From IMG/VR virus record IMGVR_UViG_3300030294_000005, positions 124,001 to 188,000 of that record: DNA of 64,000 bases. The stretch is one strand, 5' to 3'. This stretch comes from a virus. A program made the translations under genes and the position numbers. The notes beneath the pieces were generated by a model. It searched no databases. It was not told the origin of the DNA and saw only the letters and a list, made by a program, of their open reading frames with translations. This document shows positions 49,392 to 57,655 of this stretch, piece after piece (position 1 is the stretch's first letter; the number at the start of each line of letters is the position of its first letter).

Positions 49392-49417
49392 AAAGAATAG
49401 GATCTCTCCTATTCTTT
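49392..49417. terminator. Bidirectional hairpin terminator
   Basis: AAAGAATAGGA and TCCTATTCTTT form an 11-bp stem between convergent genes with T-rich flanks. Confidence 0.85.
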
Positions 49418-50740
49418 TTTATATTTTTTAGCAGCATCTTCATATTGTTGATGATTATCTATAGTATCTACTAGATCTCTTACATCTCCACCAACTAATC
49501 TATATACTGTTGCACAATATATTCTAGATACAAGGTATGGATCTTTTATACTATTTTTTATTTTATTTTGAGCTGGACTAAGCATATTATCTTCTAACCC
49601 TTTTTGTAAATCTTCAATATCTGATAATATACATTCTTTCACATGTGGATCTAAATCATTTTTTTCTACTTCTTTTTGTAGATATTTTATTTGTTGATCT
49701 ATTCTACTAGGGGTATTTGGATGACAATCAAATCCAGTAAGAATAACTTCCATTGGTAAAATCATTAATTTATAAAAATTAGATATTAATGGCATCTTTT
49801 CTATAACTCCATTAGTTATACTACCACCTGATGAGAATGTCATCTTAGTTAATGCTGAACCTAACTCAGATCCATATCCATATATTGTTGCAAAATTATC
49901 AGATACCTTTTCCCCATTATATCCTAAATATGTAGATAATATTTTTAATGGAGTCATCTCTTTTAGTTGGCCGACTAAAATTAATGGTAAAATGCTAATC
50001 ATTGATATGCTATTAAATACAAATAAAAAAAATACTTTAAGATTACCAGTTTCAGTAATCATAACATCTATACCATTAACAACACCTAATAAAAAATCAA
50101 ATATTTTTGGAGCATCCTTATTCTTTTTTTTAAAGTGGGTGCTAAATCCTATAAATATTTGATTCAATATTGGGATTGATAATATTCCTTCACCCAATGA
50201 TTTAATAAATATCATAGGTGCAAGAATAAATAAAATAACTTGTTCAATTAAATGAGCTATATAAACAATTTGTTGTAATACATAAAAAACTGTGCTACGT
50301 CTGTCTATATTATAAGAAAAACTATGACCAATTTCATGTAATAATATAGCTAATACTTCTTCATCAGAAAATTTTTTATTTAATAATAATCCAGTACTTA
50401 TACATACTAGGGTAGTATACCCATTTTCAGATTTAAATTTAAACCCACTATTAGTAGCATCCATACTTTTTCCAGGAGTAAGTCCTATTGGTAATGTATA
50501 TGCTTGATCATATATATCGTTTACTACATACAGGGTAAATGATTTAAATCCAAATTCCTTTTCTATCATCCTATTAAAATTTAATAATTCTGGATCTATA
50601 TTTATTTTAGTACTAAATGTAATATTATTATTTATAAATTGATTTCTAAATTTTGAAAATTGAGTCTGTATTTTTAATATATTTTTTGTCTTTCCAAAAT
50701 ACACCTCCTCTATAATTTTAGGAATTTTATATATACCCAT
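49409..50740 (-). CDS. M48-like membrane zinc metalloprotease
   Basis: A 443-residue protein. LAILLHEIGHSF at residues 131-142 is the HExxH zinc site (His135, Glu136, His139). Downstream GEKVSDNFATIYGYG gives the third ligand Glu and the Asp of M48-type peptidases, and GFDCHPNTPSRI matches the family's HP-x-x-x-R end. Several hydrophobic segments lie between residues 145 and 260. Relatives (HtpX, Ste24) cut membrane proteins; in a phage it may process virion or host-membrane proteins. A late-type promoter and AGGAGG lie upstream. Confidence 0.8.
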   Translation of the reverse strand: MGIYKIPKIIEEVYFGKTKNILKIQTQFSKFRNQFINNNITFSTKINIDPELLNFNRMIEKEFGFKSFTLYVVNDIYDQAYTLPIGLTPGKSMDATNSGFKFKSENGYTTLVCISTGLLLNKKFSDEEVLAILLHEIGHSFSYNIDRRSTVFYVLQQIVYIAHLIEQVILFILAPMIFIKSLGEGILSIPILNQIFIGFSTHFKKKNKDAPKIFDFLLGVVNGIDVMITETGNLKVFFLFVFNSISMISILPLILVGQLKEMTPLKILSTYLGYNGEKVSDNFATIYGYGSELGSALTKMTFSSGGSITNGVIEKMPLISNFYKLMILPMEVILTGFDCHPNTPSRIDQQIKYLQKEVEKNDLDPHVKECILSDIEDLQKGLEDNMLSPAQNKIKNSIKDPYLVSRIYCATVYRLVGGDVRDLVDTIDNHQQYEDAAKKYKKE

Positions 50741-50767
50741 TATAATGCCTCCTTTTAATTATAATTC

Positions 50768-50780
50768 TTATTTATATGTT
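50768..50780 (-). promoter_or_regulatory. Putative late promoter (AACA-N6-TAA)
   Basis: The minus strand reads AACATATAAATAA, the best form of the motif, 28 bases upstream of the metalloprotease start. Confidence 0.7.
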
Positions 50781-50816
50781 TAAGAATAAATTTGTTATAT
50801 TCAAATTATTCAATTA

Positions 50817-50824
50817 TATACTAT
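50817..50824 (+). promoter_or_regulatory. Putative early promoter (TATACTAT variant)
   Basis: TATACTAT within TTCAATTATATACTATAGAT, followed by ATGAATAAA. Apart from one base it equals the motif at 14690. It precedes the gene at 50873. Confidence 0.6.
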
Positions 50825-50872
50825 AGATATGAATAAAAAAATAATAAAAATTTTAAGGAGTTGTATTAAAAA

Positions 50873-51112
50873 ATGTTAAGCACTTTGACAGCAATAAGCA
50901 ATTTAAATATATATCATGAGATTAGTCATAAAGGATCTTATGTAGACGTAGTTGTAGGAGAATGTAAAAACATAAAGATAAAAGTATTCCAAAAATTCTA
51001 TAATGTATCTGTAAAAGGTAATGAAAAATGTGTAAGTAGAAATTATGCACATGATCATAATTTTGTAGAAGCAATAATAGAAATGGAAAAACTTGCATCT
51101 ATATGTTTATAA
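50873..51112 (+). CDS. Small hypothetical protein
   Basis: A 79-residue beta-rich protein with three Cys; it contains HKGSYVDVVVGECKNIKIKVF. AAGGAG precedes the ATG. It forms a single-gene unit between an early-type promoter and a terminator. Confidence 0.65.
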   Translation: MLSTLTAISNLNIYHEISHKGSYVDVVVGECKNIKIKVFQKFYNVSVKGNEKCVSRNYAHDHNFVEAIIEMEKLASICL

Positions 51113-51113
51113 T

Positions 51114-51140
51114 TAAATCAGTATGAAAAATACTGATTTA
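51114..51140 (+). terminator. Hairpin terminator
   Basis: TAAATCAGTA and TACTGATTTA form a 10-bp stem followed by TTTTTTTA. Confidence 0.85.
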
Positions 51141-51163
51141 TTTTTTTACATTTTTTATTTACA

Positions 51164-51176
51164 AACATATGAATAA
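51164..51176 (+). promoter_or_regulatory. Putative late promoter (AACA-N6-TAA)
   Basis: AACATATGAATAA, followed by AAAGGAGG and the ATG at 51193. It heads the unit that ends in the short RNAP beta C-terminal gene. Confidence 0.65.
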
Positions 51177-51192
51177 GTAAAAGGAGGTCATA

Positions 51193-52371
51193 ATGATGGA
51201 AGAAGATAAAGCAATATTAAAAGGTGTATATCCTATAATATCATCTAGTCTAGTAAAAAATACTACAAAATTTAAAAACTTAATAGCTGGGTTCATAGAA
51301 AATCGTTCTAAAGATTTATTTGATACTGCTCCATGTAATAGACTACAATTTTTAAAAGATGATGTAGATAATTTTTATAAGGTAATGAATATAACTGAAA
51401 CTGATATAGAAGATGAGGTAAAGAAAACTTATTATTGGAAGATTGCTGATTTTAATCCAAGAGCTGCTAAAGATCCATTAACAGTAGCATTACTAAGTTG
51501 TGTAAGATATTTCTTTATAAAGAAAGATCAAAAGAATCTTGAATTAGCAATGATATATTTAGCTTTCTCTGGAAAGTTCTATCCAAGTATACATTCTGGA
51601 TCATATCCAGTAGCTGCTCCTGAAGAAAACAGATATGTAATGGATTATGTTGTAAATGAAAAACTAACTAATAAATTTGATATAAAACGAGAGGGTAGTG
51701 TATTTGGAGCTATAAAAAGTATATGTTTAACATGGGTAGCTACTTATGATGATAGACTAAAATCATTTGATGATGAAGATATTGTATATTTAATACAACA
51801 ACTTCATGGACGAATAAAATCATTTATGATAAATATTGCAGAAATATACTATGAGGTGTATAAGAATAAAGATAGTTATTTTGTATATAATTCAGATAGT
51901 TTATCAGATGATAATTATCATATAGCAGATAATGATTCTTTAAAAATAGAAAGGCATGTTGAAAATACAATGTCTTATATATCAGGAACTGGTGTTGATT
52001 ATAAGATATGTAAAATGTCATCTAATAGTAATGTAAAGACAGATGAGGTAAAAGAGATAATAGAAGCTGTCACCTCTAATAATATAAATGTTGGAGAAGT
52101 AAAAGAATTAATTAGATTAATAATAACTCAATACTTCCTAATATCTAAAACTAAAGATGTAAGAGATGTTGATTTTATAACTACGTCTATTGCAGCTAAA
52201 CCAAATACTAAAGATAAGAATATACTAAGACAAAAACAAATAATAGAAAATTGGTTAGATAACAATTCTATAGCATATAGAAGAAGAAAATCTAGATTAG
52301 CGACTAAGAATAATTACTTTAAATCTATTCTCACTTACTTCACTATTCTTATTCACAATTCTAATAAATAG
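51193..52371 (+). CDS. Probable virion protein in a late operon with an RNAP beta fragment
   Basis: A 392-residue helical soluble protein without recognised motif; it contains WKIADFNPRAAKDPLTVALLSCVRYF and SGKFYPSIHSGSYPVAAP. It is the first gene of a three-gene late-type unit whose last gene encodes an RNAP beta C-terminal domain. A virion structural or virion-polymerase-associated role is inferred from that. AAGGAGGTC precedes the ATG. Confidence 0.6.
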   Translation: MMEEDKAILKGVYPIISSSLVKNTTKFKNLIAGFIENRSKDLFDTAPCNRLQFLKDDVDNFYKVMNITETDIEDEVKKTYYWKIADFNPRAAKDPLTVALLSCVRYFFIKKDQKNLELAMIYLAFSGKFYPSIHSGSYPVAAPEENRYVMDYVVNEKLTNKFDIKREGSVFGAIKSICLTWVATYDDRLKSFDDEDIVYLIQQLHGRIKSFMINIAEIYYEVYKNKDSYFVYNSDSLSDDNYHIADNDSLKIERHVENTMSYISGTGVDYKICKMSSNSNVKTDEVKEIIEAVTSNNINVGEVKELIRLIITQYFLISKTKDVRDVDFITTSIAAKPNTKDKNILRQKQIIENWLDNNSIAYRRRKSRLATKNNYFKSILTYFTILIHNSNK

Positions 52372-52383
52372 GGGTTGGTATAA

Positions 52384-52680
52384 ATGCATTCAAATAAAAT
52401 ATTTACTATAAAAGAATTATCATTTAATTTACCAGACGATTTTAATGGAACAGTAACAGATGCATTAGAATTAATAGTTAAATACAGAAAAAGTAAACTG
52501 GCTATTAATAATAGGATTGTTGGTCCTATATTAAAAACTGAGAAAGAACAACTAGAGGGTAAACCTACAATTGATCAATTATTAGAAAATAATACTAATA
52601 GATTATCATTTCAAATTGGTATTAGATTCTTTGAAAATGGCATATGGGTAGATAAAGTTGAAGATGAAAGGATGTTATAA
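52384..52680 (+). CDS. Hypothetical protein
   Basis: A 98-residue protein starting MHSNKIFTIKELSFNLPDDF. No motif recognised. It sits between the 392-residue protein and the RNAP beta fragment with 2-12 base gaps, so all three are one operon. GGGGTTGG lies upstream. Confidence 0.65.
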   Translation: MHSNKIFTIKELSFNLPDDFNGTVTDALELIVKYRKSKLAINNRIVGPILKTEKEQLEGKPTIDQLLENNTNRLSFQIGIRFFENGIWVDKVEDERML

Positions 52681-52682
52681 AA

Positions 52683-53414
52683 ATGGAATTAACTAATAAA
52701 AAAAGACAAGATGTTGAAAGTTTGATTTATAAAGTTTTTGATGCAGTCGATACTACTAAAACAAATAGTGAGCATTATAAAGGAATCTTTTCTAAAATGA
52801 GTAATGATGAATTTATGAAATTTTGCAAATTAAGATTCCCATTTAAGTTTCATGTAAAACCTTTTGATATACAACCAACTATGAATGAATGTAAAAATGC
52901 TTTAGATATATTAAAAGTACCTTTATTAGAAAAGGTGAGTCTTCCATACTTATATATAAATAAAGATGGTAAAGCAGTAAGTTCACAAGAGTGCTTAGTT
53001 GGATATATTCATCTTAAAAAAGTTAAACAATTTATAACAAAGAAGAATTCTATGTCAACAGATATAGCTCAAAGAGATATGAAAACTGGATTATTGACTG
53101 GAAAAGATAAAAATGGAAAAACATCAGATAGAGAAATGGAATCATTAGCTGTTATGGGATTAGAGAAATCTATTGATGAATTTTCAAGATCAAGAGCAGA
53201 TTCTATGAAATCTAAAAACGTAATGTATAATACTATAAATACAGTAGGGCAGGTTAGTTTAGAAGATGTTCCTGTCGATAAAGATGATTCACTTTCTAAA
53301 AATTTATTGAATGCATATTTGATAGGTAGTCATTTAAAAAGTAATTTAATTCTTCAAGACTACTATTTAATGTATACTTTAAAAAATAAAAAGGGATCAT
53401 TAGAGCGTAAATAA
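52683..53414 (+). CDS. RNA polymerase beta subunit, C-terminal domain polypeptide (second polymerase)
   Basis: A 243-residue protein whose residues 90-225 follow the end of bacterial beta: LYINKDGKAV (cellular LYDGRTGE), VGYIHLKKVKQFITKK (cellular VGYMYMLKLNHLV-DDK), REMESLAVMGLEKSIDEF (cellular FGEMEVWALEAYGAAYTL), MKSKNVMYNTI, then a helix equal to the terminal SFKVLLKEL segment. The larger beta fragment at 60671-62854 has its own copy of this region, so the window encodes two beta tails and hence two polymerases. The late-type promoter upstream of the operon suggests this one is the virion-packaged enzyme; that is inference. Unusually short for a beta fragment. Confidence 0.8.
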   Translation: MELTNKKRQDVESLIYKVFDAVDTTKTNSEHYKGIFSKMSNDEFMKFCKLRFPFKFHVKPFDIQPTMNECKNALDILKVPLLEKVSLPYLYINKDGKAVSSQECLVGYIHLKKVKQFITKKNSMSTDIAQRDMKTGLLTGKDKNGKTSDREMESLAVMGLEKSIDEFSRSRADSMKSKNVMYNTINTVGQVSLEDVPVDKDDSLSKNLLNAYLIGSHLKSNLILQDYYLMYTLKNKKGSLERK

Positions 53415-53429
53415 AGATATTTATAATTA

Positions 53430-53458
53430 TATATTATATAAATGATTATATATATTAT
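53430..53458 (+). promoter_or_regulatory. Putative early promoter, two TATATTAT copies
   Basis: TATATTAT occurs at 53430-53437 and again at 53451-53458 in an otherwise purely A/T-rich stretch upstream of the small acidic gene at 53530. Confidence 0.5.
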
Positions 53459-53529
53459 ATAAGCAATTATATAAATATACTATATATATAACAATGAAAT
53501 AAATAGTTTAATGAGGAGGTTGATACGAA

Positions 53530-53670
53530 ATGAACAAAACCGATGACAAACTTGGTTTTATTACTGAGGTTGGTGACCTAGGGCTTGGGTTCGATGAACT
53601 ATCAAGCGAGGATAAAGACAAACTAAAAAAGATTAATACCGACAAAGAAGATAGTAAAGAGGATAAATAA
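53530..53670 (+). CDS. Small acidic protein with distinct codon use
   Basis: A 46-residue protein starting MNKTDDKLGFITEVGDLG and ending in a Lys/Asp/Glu tail. AGGAGG stands at an ideal distance before the ATG. The gene uses GAC, ACC, CTA, GGG and AGC codons that are rare in its neighbours, so it is visibly richer in GC. It may be highly expressed or recently acquired. A terminator hairpin overlaps its stop codon. Confidence 0.7.
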   Translation: MNKTDDKLGFITEVGDLGLGFDELSSEDKDKLKKINTDKEDSKEDK

Positions 53671-53680
53671 TATCCTCTTT
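53656..53680 (+). terminator. Hairpin terminator
   Basis: AAAGAGGATA and TATCCTCTTT form a 10-bp stem with the stop codon in the loop, followed by TCTATAAT; the T-run is short. Confidence 0.65.
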
Positions 53681-53706
53681 TCTATAATAATTAGGGGGAA
53701 TTCATT

Positions 53707-54465
53707 ATGAGAAAATTTGTAAAAATATATTTATTAACATTGGTAGTGTTCATTACTGTTATAAGCATAGTAGTATTACATTACGAAACTAAGGTAACAG
53801 CAATAAACACGAGCAACAAAATTTATGTAGAAAAATTAAATTCTACTCATAAAGAAGAAATTTTAAAATACGAAACATATGAATATTTATATAATGATAA
53901 CATGACACAACTAGCTCAAGAGCAAGTAAAATATAAAGAGCTTAAAGCAGATTATGATTCTTTTAAAAGTAATGTAGCATTTACTAAACTTAGCCAGACA
54001 TATTCGAGAGGCGGAGCAGATGATGATTTAACTAAATTTAGTCCAATAACAACAGATGAACTCAATGCGTGGATAAAAGCTAAAGCTCCAGCAAATTCAC
54101 CATTTATAGGAAAAGGAGATTCATTTATATTGGCTTCAAAAGATACAGGATTAGATCCTAAATATATAGTAGCCCATGCAGCATTAGAATCAGGATGGGG
54201 GACTTCTAGTTTAGCAAAAAGTAAAAATAACTTCTATGGAATAGGAGCGTTTAATTCGTCTCCAAATTCAGCATATAACTTTGATACAGTACGAGATGGA
54301 ATAGTATCTGGTGCTAAATGGATTTATGATAACTACATCAGTGAAGGGCAAAATACATTAGAGAAAATGATTTATGGACATAAAGCCTATTGTGTGACAA
54401 ACGCAGGCGTTCCAGATTCGGAATGGATTACTAAAGTGGGAAGTATCATGGTACGAGATTATTAA
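53707..54465 (+). CDS. Membrane-anchored glucosaminidase (GH73-like)
   Basis: A 252-residue protein. An N-terminal TM helix or uncleaved signal (residues 5-25) is followed by a coiled-coil stretch (about 35-90) and a glucosaminidase domain (about 115-250): ILASKDTGLDPKYIVAHAALESGWG with catalytic Glu161, then SKNNFYGIGAFNSSP. It cuts glycan strands of peptidoglycan. Because it is anchored outside the membrane, it could act in infection, lysis or virion entry, separately from the amidase at 30062. GC is higher than in neighbours in parts. AGGGGG precedes the ATG. Confidence 0.85.
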   Translation: MRKFVKIYLLTLVVFITVISIVVLHYETKVTAINTSNKIYVEKLNSTHKEEILKYETYEYLYNDNMTQLAQEQVKYKELKADYDSFKSNVAFTKLSQTYSRGGADDDLTKFSPITTDELNAWIKAKAPANSPFIGKGDSFILASKDTGLDPKYIVAHAALESGWGTSSLAKSKNNFYGIGAFNSSPNSAYNFDTVRDGIVSGAKWIYDNYISEGQNTLEKMIYGHKAYCVTNAGVPDSEWITKVGSIMVRDY

Positions 54466-54553
54466 TTATATAATAATAAACTAAAATATGCATTAAAAAC
54501 AAATAATACACAACAATTATTAAAATATAATATATTAAAGGGAGAGGATTAAT

Positions 54554-55756
54554 TTGCGTACACGTATAATAGGATTAGGTGCTGCTGGAAATAAAGCTGC
54601 AATAGCAGTTATAGAAAAAAGCATACTCAGTAAAGAGGAAGTATTATTATTCAATAGTACCATCAAGGATGTACCCGACGCTTGGAGAAGTATAGCAATA
54701 CAATTTACAAATGTTAGTAGAGGCGGATGTGGTAAAGAACGACAAGCTGGAAAAGATTTATGTTTAGAATTTCTAGGTTCCGAAAGGGTCAAGCAATTGG
54801 ATTCGTTTATTCAAGATGGTGAAGATAATCTAATAATAATAGTATCCTCTTCTGAGGGCGGCACTGGTTCTGGTTCTTCTGCAATTATGGCTCAATATAT
54901 CAAAGATGTTCTAGGTGCAAATGTTATGCCATTTGTATTTGATGGATTTGAGGAAGATAGCAGAGGATTACAAAATACAATAGAATACTTTAAAGATATG
55001 CAGGATAAATATATTATTCAGGCAATATCCAATAAGAAATTCTTAGATGGTCCAAATAAATTTAAAGCTGAGAAAGCAGCTAATGATGAATTTGCAAGAC
55101 GTGTTTCAATAATAAATGGTAGTATGCTAATTGATTCAGATCAGAATATTGATGAAACTGATTTGTATAAAGTAGTAACAACTGCTGGATTTATGACTGT
55201 AGGATATACTGAGTTAAATAAAATAAAGAATATAGCTCAGTTTAATACAGTATTAACAGAATGTATTGATAATGATAAATCATTAGACATATCAACTAAA
55301 TCTGCAAAAAGAATTGCAGTAATAATCAATGCAAAAGAAGAAACAAAAGATTCAATAGATTTTTCATTTAGTGTATTAAAAGAAAAATTTGGTAGCCCAT
55401 ATGAAATATTTACTCATGCTCAGTTTGATGAAAGTCAACCAGAATATGTAGCATTCATAGTTTCTGGATTGGAACTACCGATTGATGATGTACAAGAAGT
55501 TTATGAAAAATATAAAAAAGAATCTGAAAAAGTTTCAAAAAGAAAAGATGGTTTCTTTGAAGCTGCATCTAAATTAAAAGGAAATGAAATTGATGCAATG
55601 TTTAATTTAGAAGTTCCATCAAAAGAAGTTACTACAGATAGATCTAAATTTCTAAATACATTCAAGAAAAATATAAAAACTGAAACTGTTCCTAACAAGG
55701 AAATTGATGCTAGTATAACTGATGTAAAAAATAATCAGTTTATTACTAAATACTAA
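54554..55756 (+). CDS. Tubulin/FtsZ-like GTPase (phage tubulin)
   Basis: A 400-residue protein. RIIGLGAAGNKAA opens a Rossmann-like strand, EGGTGSGS at 101-108 is the tubulin signature loop that binds GTP phosphates, and NIDETD at 198-203 matches the T7 loop (N-x-D-x-x-D) that completes the GTPase site of the next subunit. The C-terminal part is alpha/beta as in FtsZ, with a charged tail. In giant phages (PhuZ) such filaments centre the replicating phage and move capsids; plasmid TubZ segregates DNA. Start is TTG after GGGAGAGG. The downstream gene is tightly linked. Confidence 0.9.
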   Translation: MRTRIIGLGAAGNKAAIAVIEKSILSKEEVLLFNSTIKDVPDAWRSIAIQFTNVSRGGCGKERQAGKDLCLEFLGSERVKQLDSFIQDGEDNLIIIVSSSEGGTGSGSSAIMAQYIKDVLGANVMPFVFDGFEEDSRGLQNTIEYFKDMQDKYIIQAISNKKFLDGPNKFKAEKAANDEFARRVSIINGSMLIDSDQNIDETDLYKVVTTAGFMTVGYTELNKIKNIAQFNTVLTECIDNDKSLDISTKSAKRIAVIINAKEETKDSIDFSFSVLKEKFGSPYEIFTHAQFDESQPEYVAFIVSGLELPIDDVQEVYEKYKKESEKVSKRKDGFFEAASKLKGNEIDAMFNLEVPSKEVTTDRSKFLNTFKKNIKTETVPNKEIDASITDVKNNQFITKY

Positions 55757-55773
55757 AAATTGGAGGTGTTATC

Positions 55774-56667
55774 TTGTTAGATAGTTTTATGAATGATTTA
55801 GAAAATAAGAAAACAGAAACTACATTAGTAGATATAAATATAATGGATACACCGATATTTAATATACAAGTACTATATGATAAGTTATCTAATATAGATA
55901 AAGTGTCAGATAAAGAATTGTATTCTTTATTAAAGATAGGATATAAAGATTTACTAAAAGATATCTTTAATAAAGATACACCATTATATTTAACATTGTT
56001 AACAAATTCAAAATTTATTACAATATTTATACAGGTCTTGAGTTCAGAAATTCTTGACTATGATTGTAAAGTATATTGTAATAAGATAGCATATGATTAT
56101 CTTACATTGTCAGAAAATAAAGATAAGTACATTCAACAGTTGTACTACACTTTATCTAAAGTTGTTAATCGAGGAATAATTCCTGGGCTATTGGGCCTTG
56201 GGATACAAGAAGATTTAGCATCTTATATAGCATTGGCAAGGTACTCATCATTAAAAGAAATGATAAATGTAGAAAGAGTTAATTTCATAATCATCTCTTC
56301 TTCCAAAGAACATGTTATGGCAGAACAGATGATAGTATGGATATATGAAAAATTATTTGATAGAGTTACTCCTTTATTTGAAGGAGTTATGTTCGATATT
56401 CTTACGGAGGATGATGAAGATAATTATACTGATAACATGCTAGAGACGTATTCTACGATCTCTCTAGCTGTATTAGATATAATGAATAATCTTCCATCCC
56501 AGGATATCAGGAAAGTCCTGATATCCTATGTAGGAGACTACGAACTAGTTTATAGAAAGCCAAATCAAAAAACAACAAGATTTTCTATGGACTCTTTATC
56601 AACTGATTATTCAAGAATAAATCAAGCAATAGAAGATTTAAAACTAGAAACAATCTATGTTCCTTAG
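55774..56667 (+). CDS. Protein encoded beside the tubulin, unknown function
   Basis: A 297-residue helical soluble protein with no recognised motif. It starts at TTG after GGAGGTG, 17 bases downstream of the tubulin gene, so the two are likely cotranscribed. It may bind the filament, as TubR/TubY do for TubZ, but it shows no visible HTH. A strong 12-bp hairpin lies inside its coding region (56501-56527). Confidence 0.65.
   Translation: MLDSFMNDLENKKTETTLVDINIMDTPIFNIQVLYDKLSNIDKVSDKELYSLLKIGYKDLLKDIFNKDTPLYLTLLTNSKFITIFIQVLSSEILDYDCKVYCNKIAYDYLTLSENKDKYIQQLYYTLSKVVNRGIIPGLLGLGIQEDLASYIALARYSSLKEMINVERVNFIIISSSKEHVMAEQMIVWIYEKLFDRVTPLFEGVMFDILTEDDEDNYTDNMLETYSTISLAVLDIMNNLPSQDIRKVLISYVGDYELVYRKPNQKTTRFSMDSLSTDYSRINQAIEDLKLETIYVP
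56501..56527 (+). repeat. Perfect 12-bp inverted repeat inside a gene
   Basis: AGGATATCAGGA and TCCTGATATCCT with a 3-base loop and no T-run after it. As RNA it would be a stable hairpin within the gene downstream of the tubulin. Confidence 0.7.
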
Positions 56668-56682
56668 GGATGAATTTAGTAT

Positions 56683-56700
56683 AAGAGGCTGCAGCCTCTT
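56683..56700 (+). terminator. Hairpin terminator
   Basis: AAGAGGCTGCAGCCTCTT, a GC-rich 9+9 palindrome, followed by ATATTTTTTT. Confidence 0.8.
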
Positions 56701-56742
56701 ATATTTTTTTATATTAAAATTATAAATAGGAGATGTATTAAT

Positions 56743-57132
56743 ATGATTGAAAAGAAAATAATAAGAGTAGGAAAACCAACAAAACTATCAGAACCTAATT
56801 TAAATGGAATATTATATGAACCAATATCTTTAAAGAATGCAATAAATACTTTTTTAAAAAATGAAGATCATATACCTAATGTTGTAGTTTTAGATTCTAG
56901 CTATGATTCTTTTAAAGATAATGAATATTATACTATAGACTTAAATAAAACATTAGGATATTGTATTGATATTGCTGATGATTATATAGAAATACTAATA
57001 GATGATTACTATTCTTTTATTAGTAAATTTAAAAATCCAATAGCAATGCTTAGATTAGTAGGCGAGAGAGGTAATAATGTCGGCGAATTTAATGTTAAAA
57101 AAATAATAGCTATAGATATAAGGGAGAAATAA
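56743..57132 (+). CDS. Hypothetical protein
   Basis: A 129-residue soluble alpha/beta protein without recognised motif. TAGGAG precedes the ATG. It starts a run of small, closely packed genes that reaches 58930. Confidence 0.65.
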   Translation: MIEKKIIRVGKPTKLSEPNLNGILYEPISLKNAINTFLKNEDHIPNVVVLDSSYDSFKDNEYYTIDLNKTLGYCIDIADDYIEILIDDYYSFISKFKNPIAMLRLVGERGNNVGEFNVKKIIAIDIREK

Positions 57133-57134
57133 AT

Positions 57135-57398
57135 ATGAAAATGAAAAATATATTTAAAACATTAAGTGGCAGACCTAAAAATGGAAATATAACAGAAACT
57201 ATTAGACCTCTTATATTTTATCCACAATTACTATTCTGTATAATAACAATGTTCTTAGGATTCAGTAGCACATATCCAATAGAAAAACTTATGTTTTCTG
57301 TTGGTTCAATTGCTTTAGCTTGGCAATTAGGCTGGGGTATGAGTATAGAAAGATTTATAAAATCTGAAAAAAATAAAGATGACCTAACATCTAAATAG
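57135..57398 (+). CDS. Small membrane protein, paralogue of the one at 2080-2331
   Basis: An 87-residue protein with two hydrophobic segments and the C-terminal signature WQLGWGMSIERFI, shared with the gene at 2080. GGGAG precedes the ATG, 2 bases after the previous stop. Two copies of the family far apart in the window suggest a selected function in the membrane, not known. Confidence 0.75.
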   Translation: MKMKNIFKTLSGRPKNGNITETIRPLIFYPQLLFCIITMFLGFSSTYPIEKLMFSVGSIALAWQLGWGMSIERFIKSEKNKDDLTSK

Positions 57399-57409
57399 AG
57401 GTGATAAAT

Positions 57410-57655
57410 ATGATGTTATGGGAAGAAGAAATTATTAAAAAAATAAGAGATAATGTATATTCAAAAGCTATAATACAATCTAGAATTGGTACTGTAGTTA
57501 ATATAACATCAATGCTTATATATAATCGTTATGTGTTTGAAAAAAAAGCAACAATATCTAAAATATTTTATCATATATTATCAGATATAATGCATGATAA
57601 AAAATATAGGGGGAGTTTGAGTTTAAATGAAACTATTATACAACGGAATACATAG
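57410..57655 (+). CDS. Small helical protein
   Basis: An 81-residue basic helical protein. The ATG at 57410 is preferred over an upstream GTG because GAGGTG overlaps it. Its 3' end overlaps the next gene by 29 bases. Function unknown. Confidence 0.6.
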   Translation: MMLWEEEIIKKIRDNVYSKAIIQSRIGTVVNITSMLIYNRYVFEKKATISKIFYHILSDIMHDKKYRGSLSLNETIIQRNT

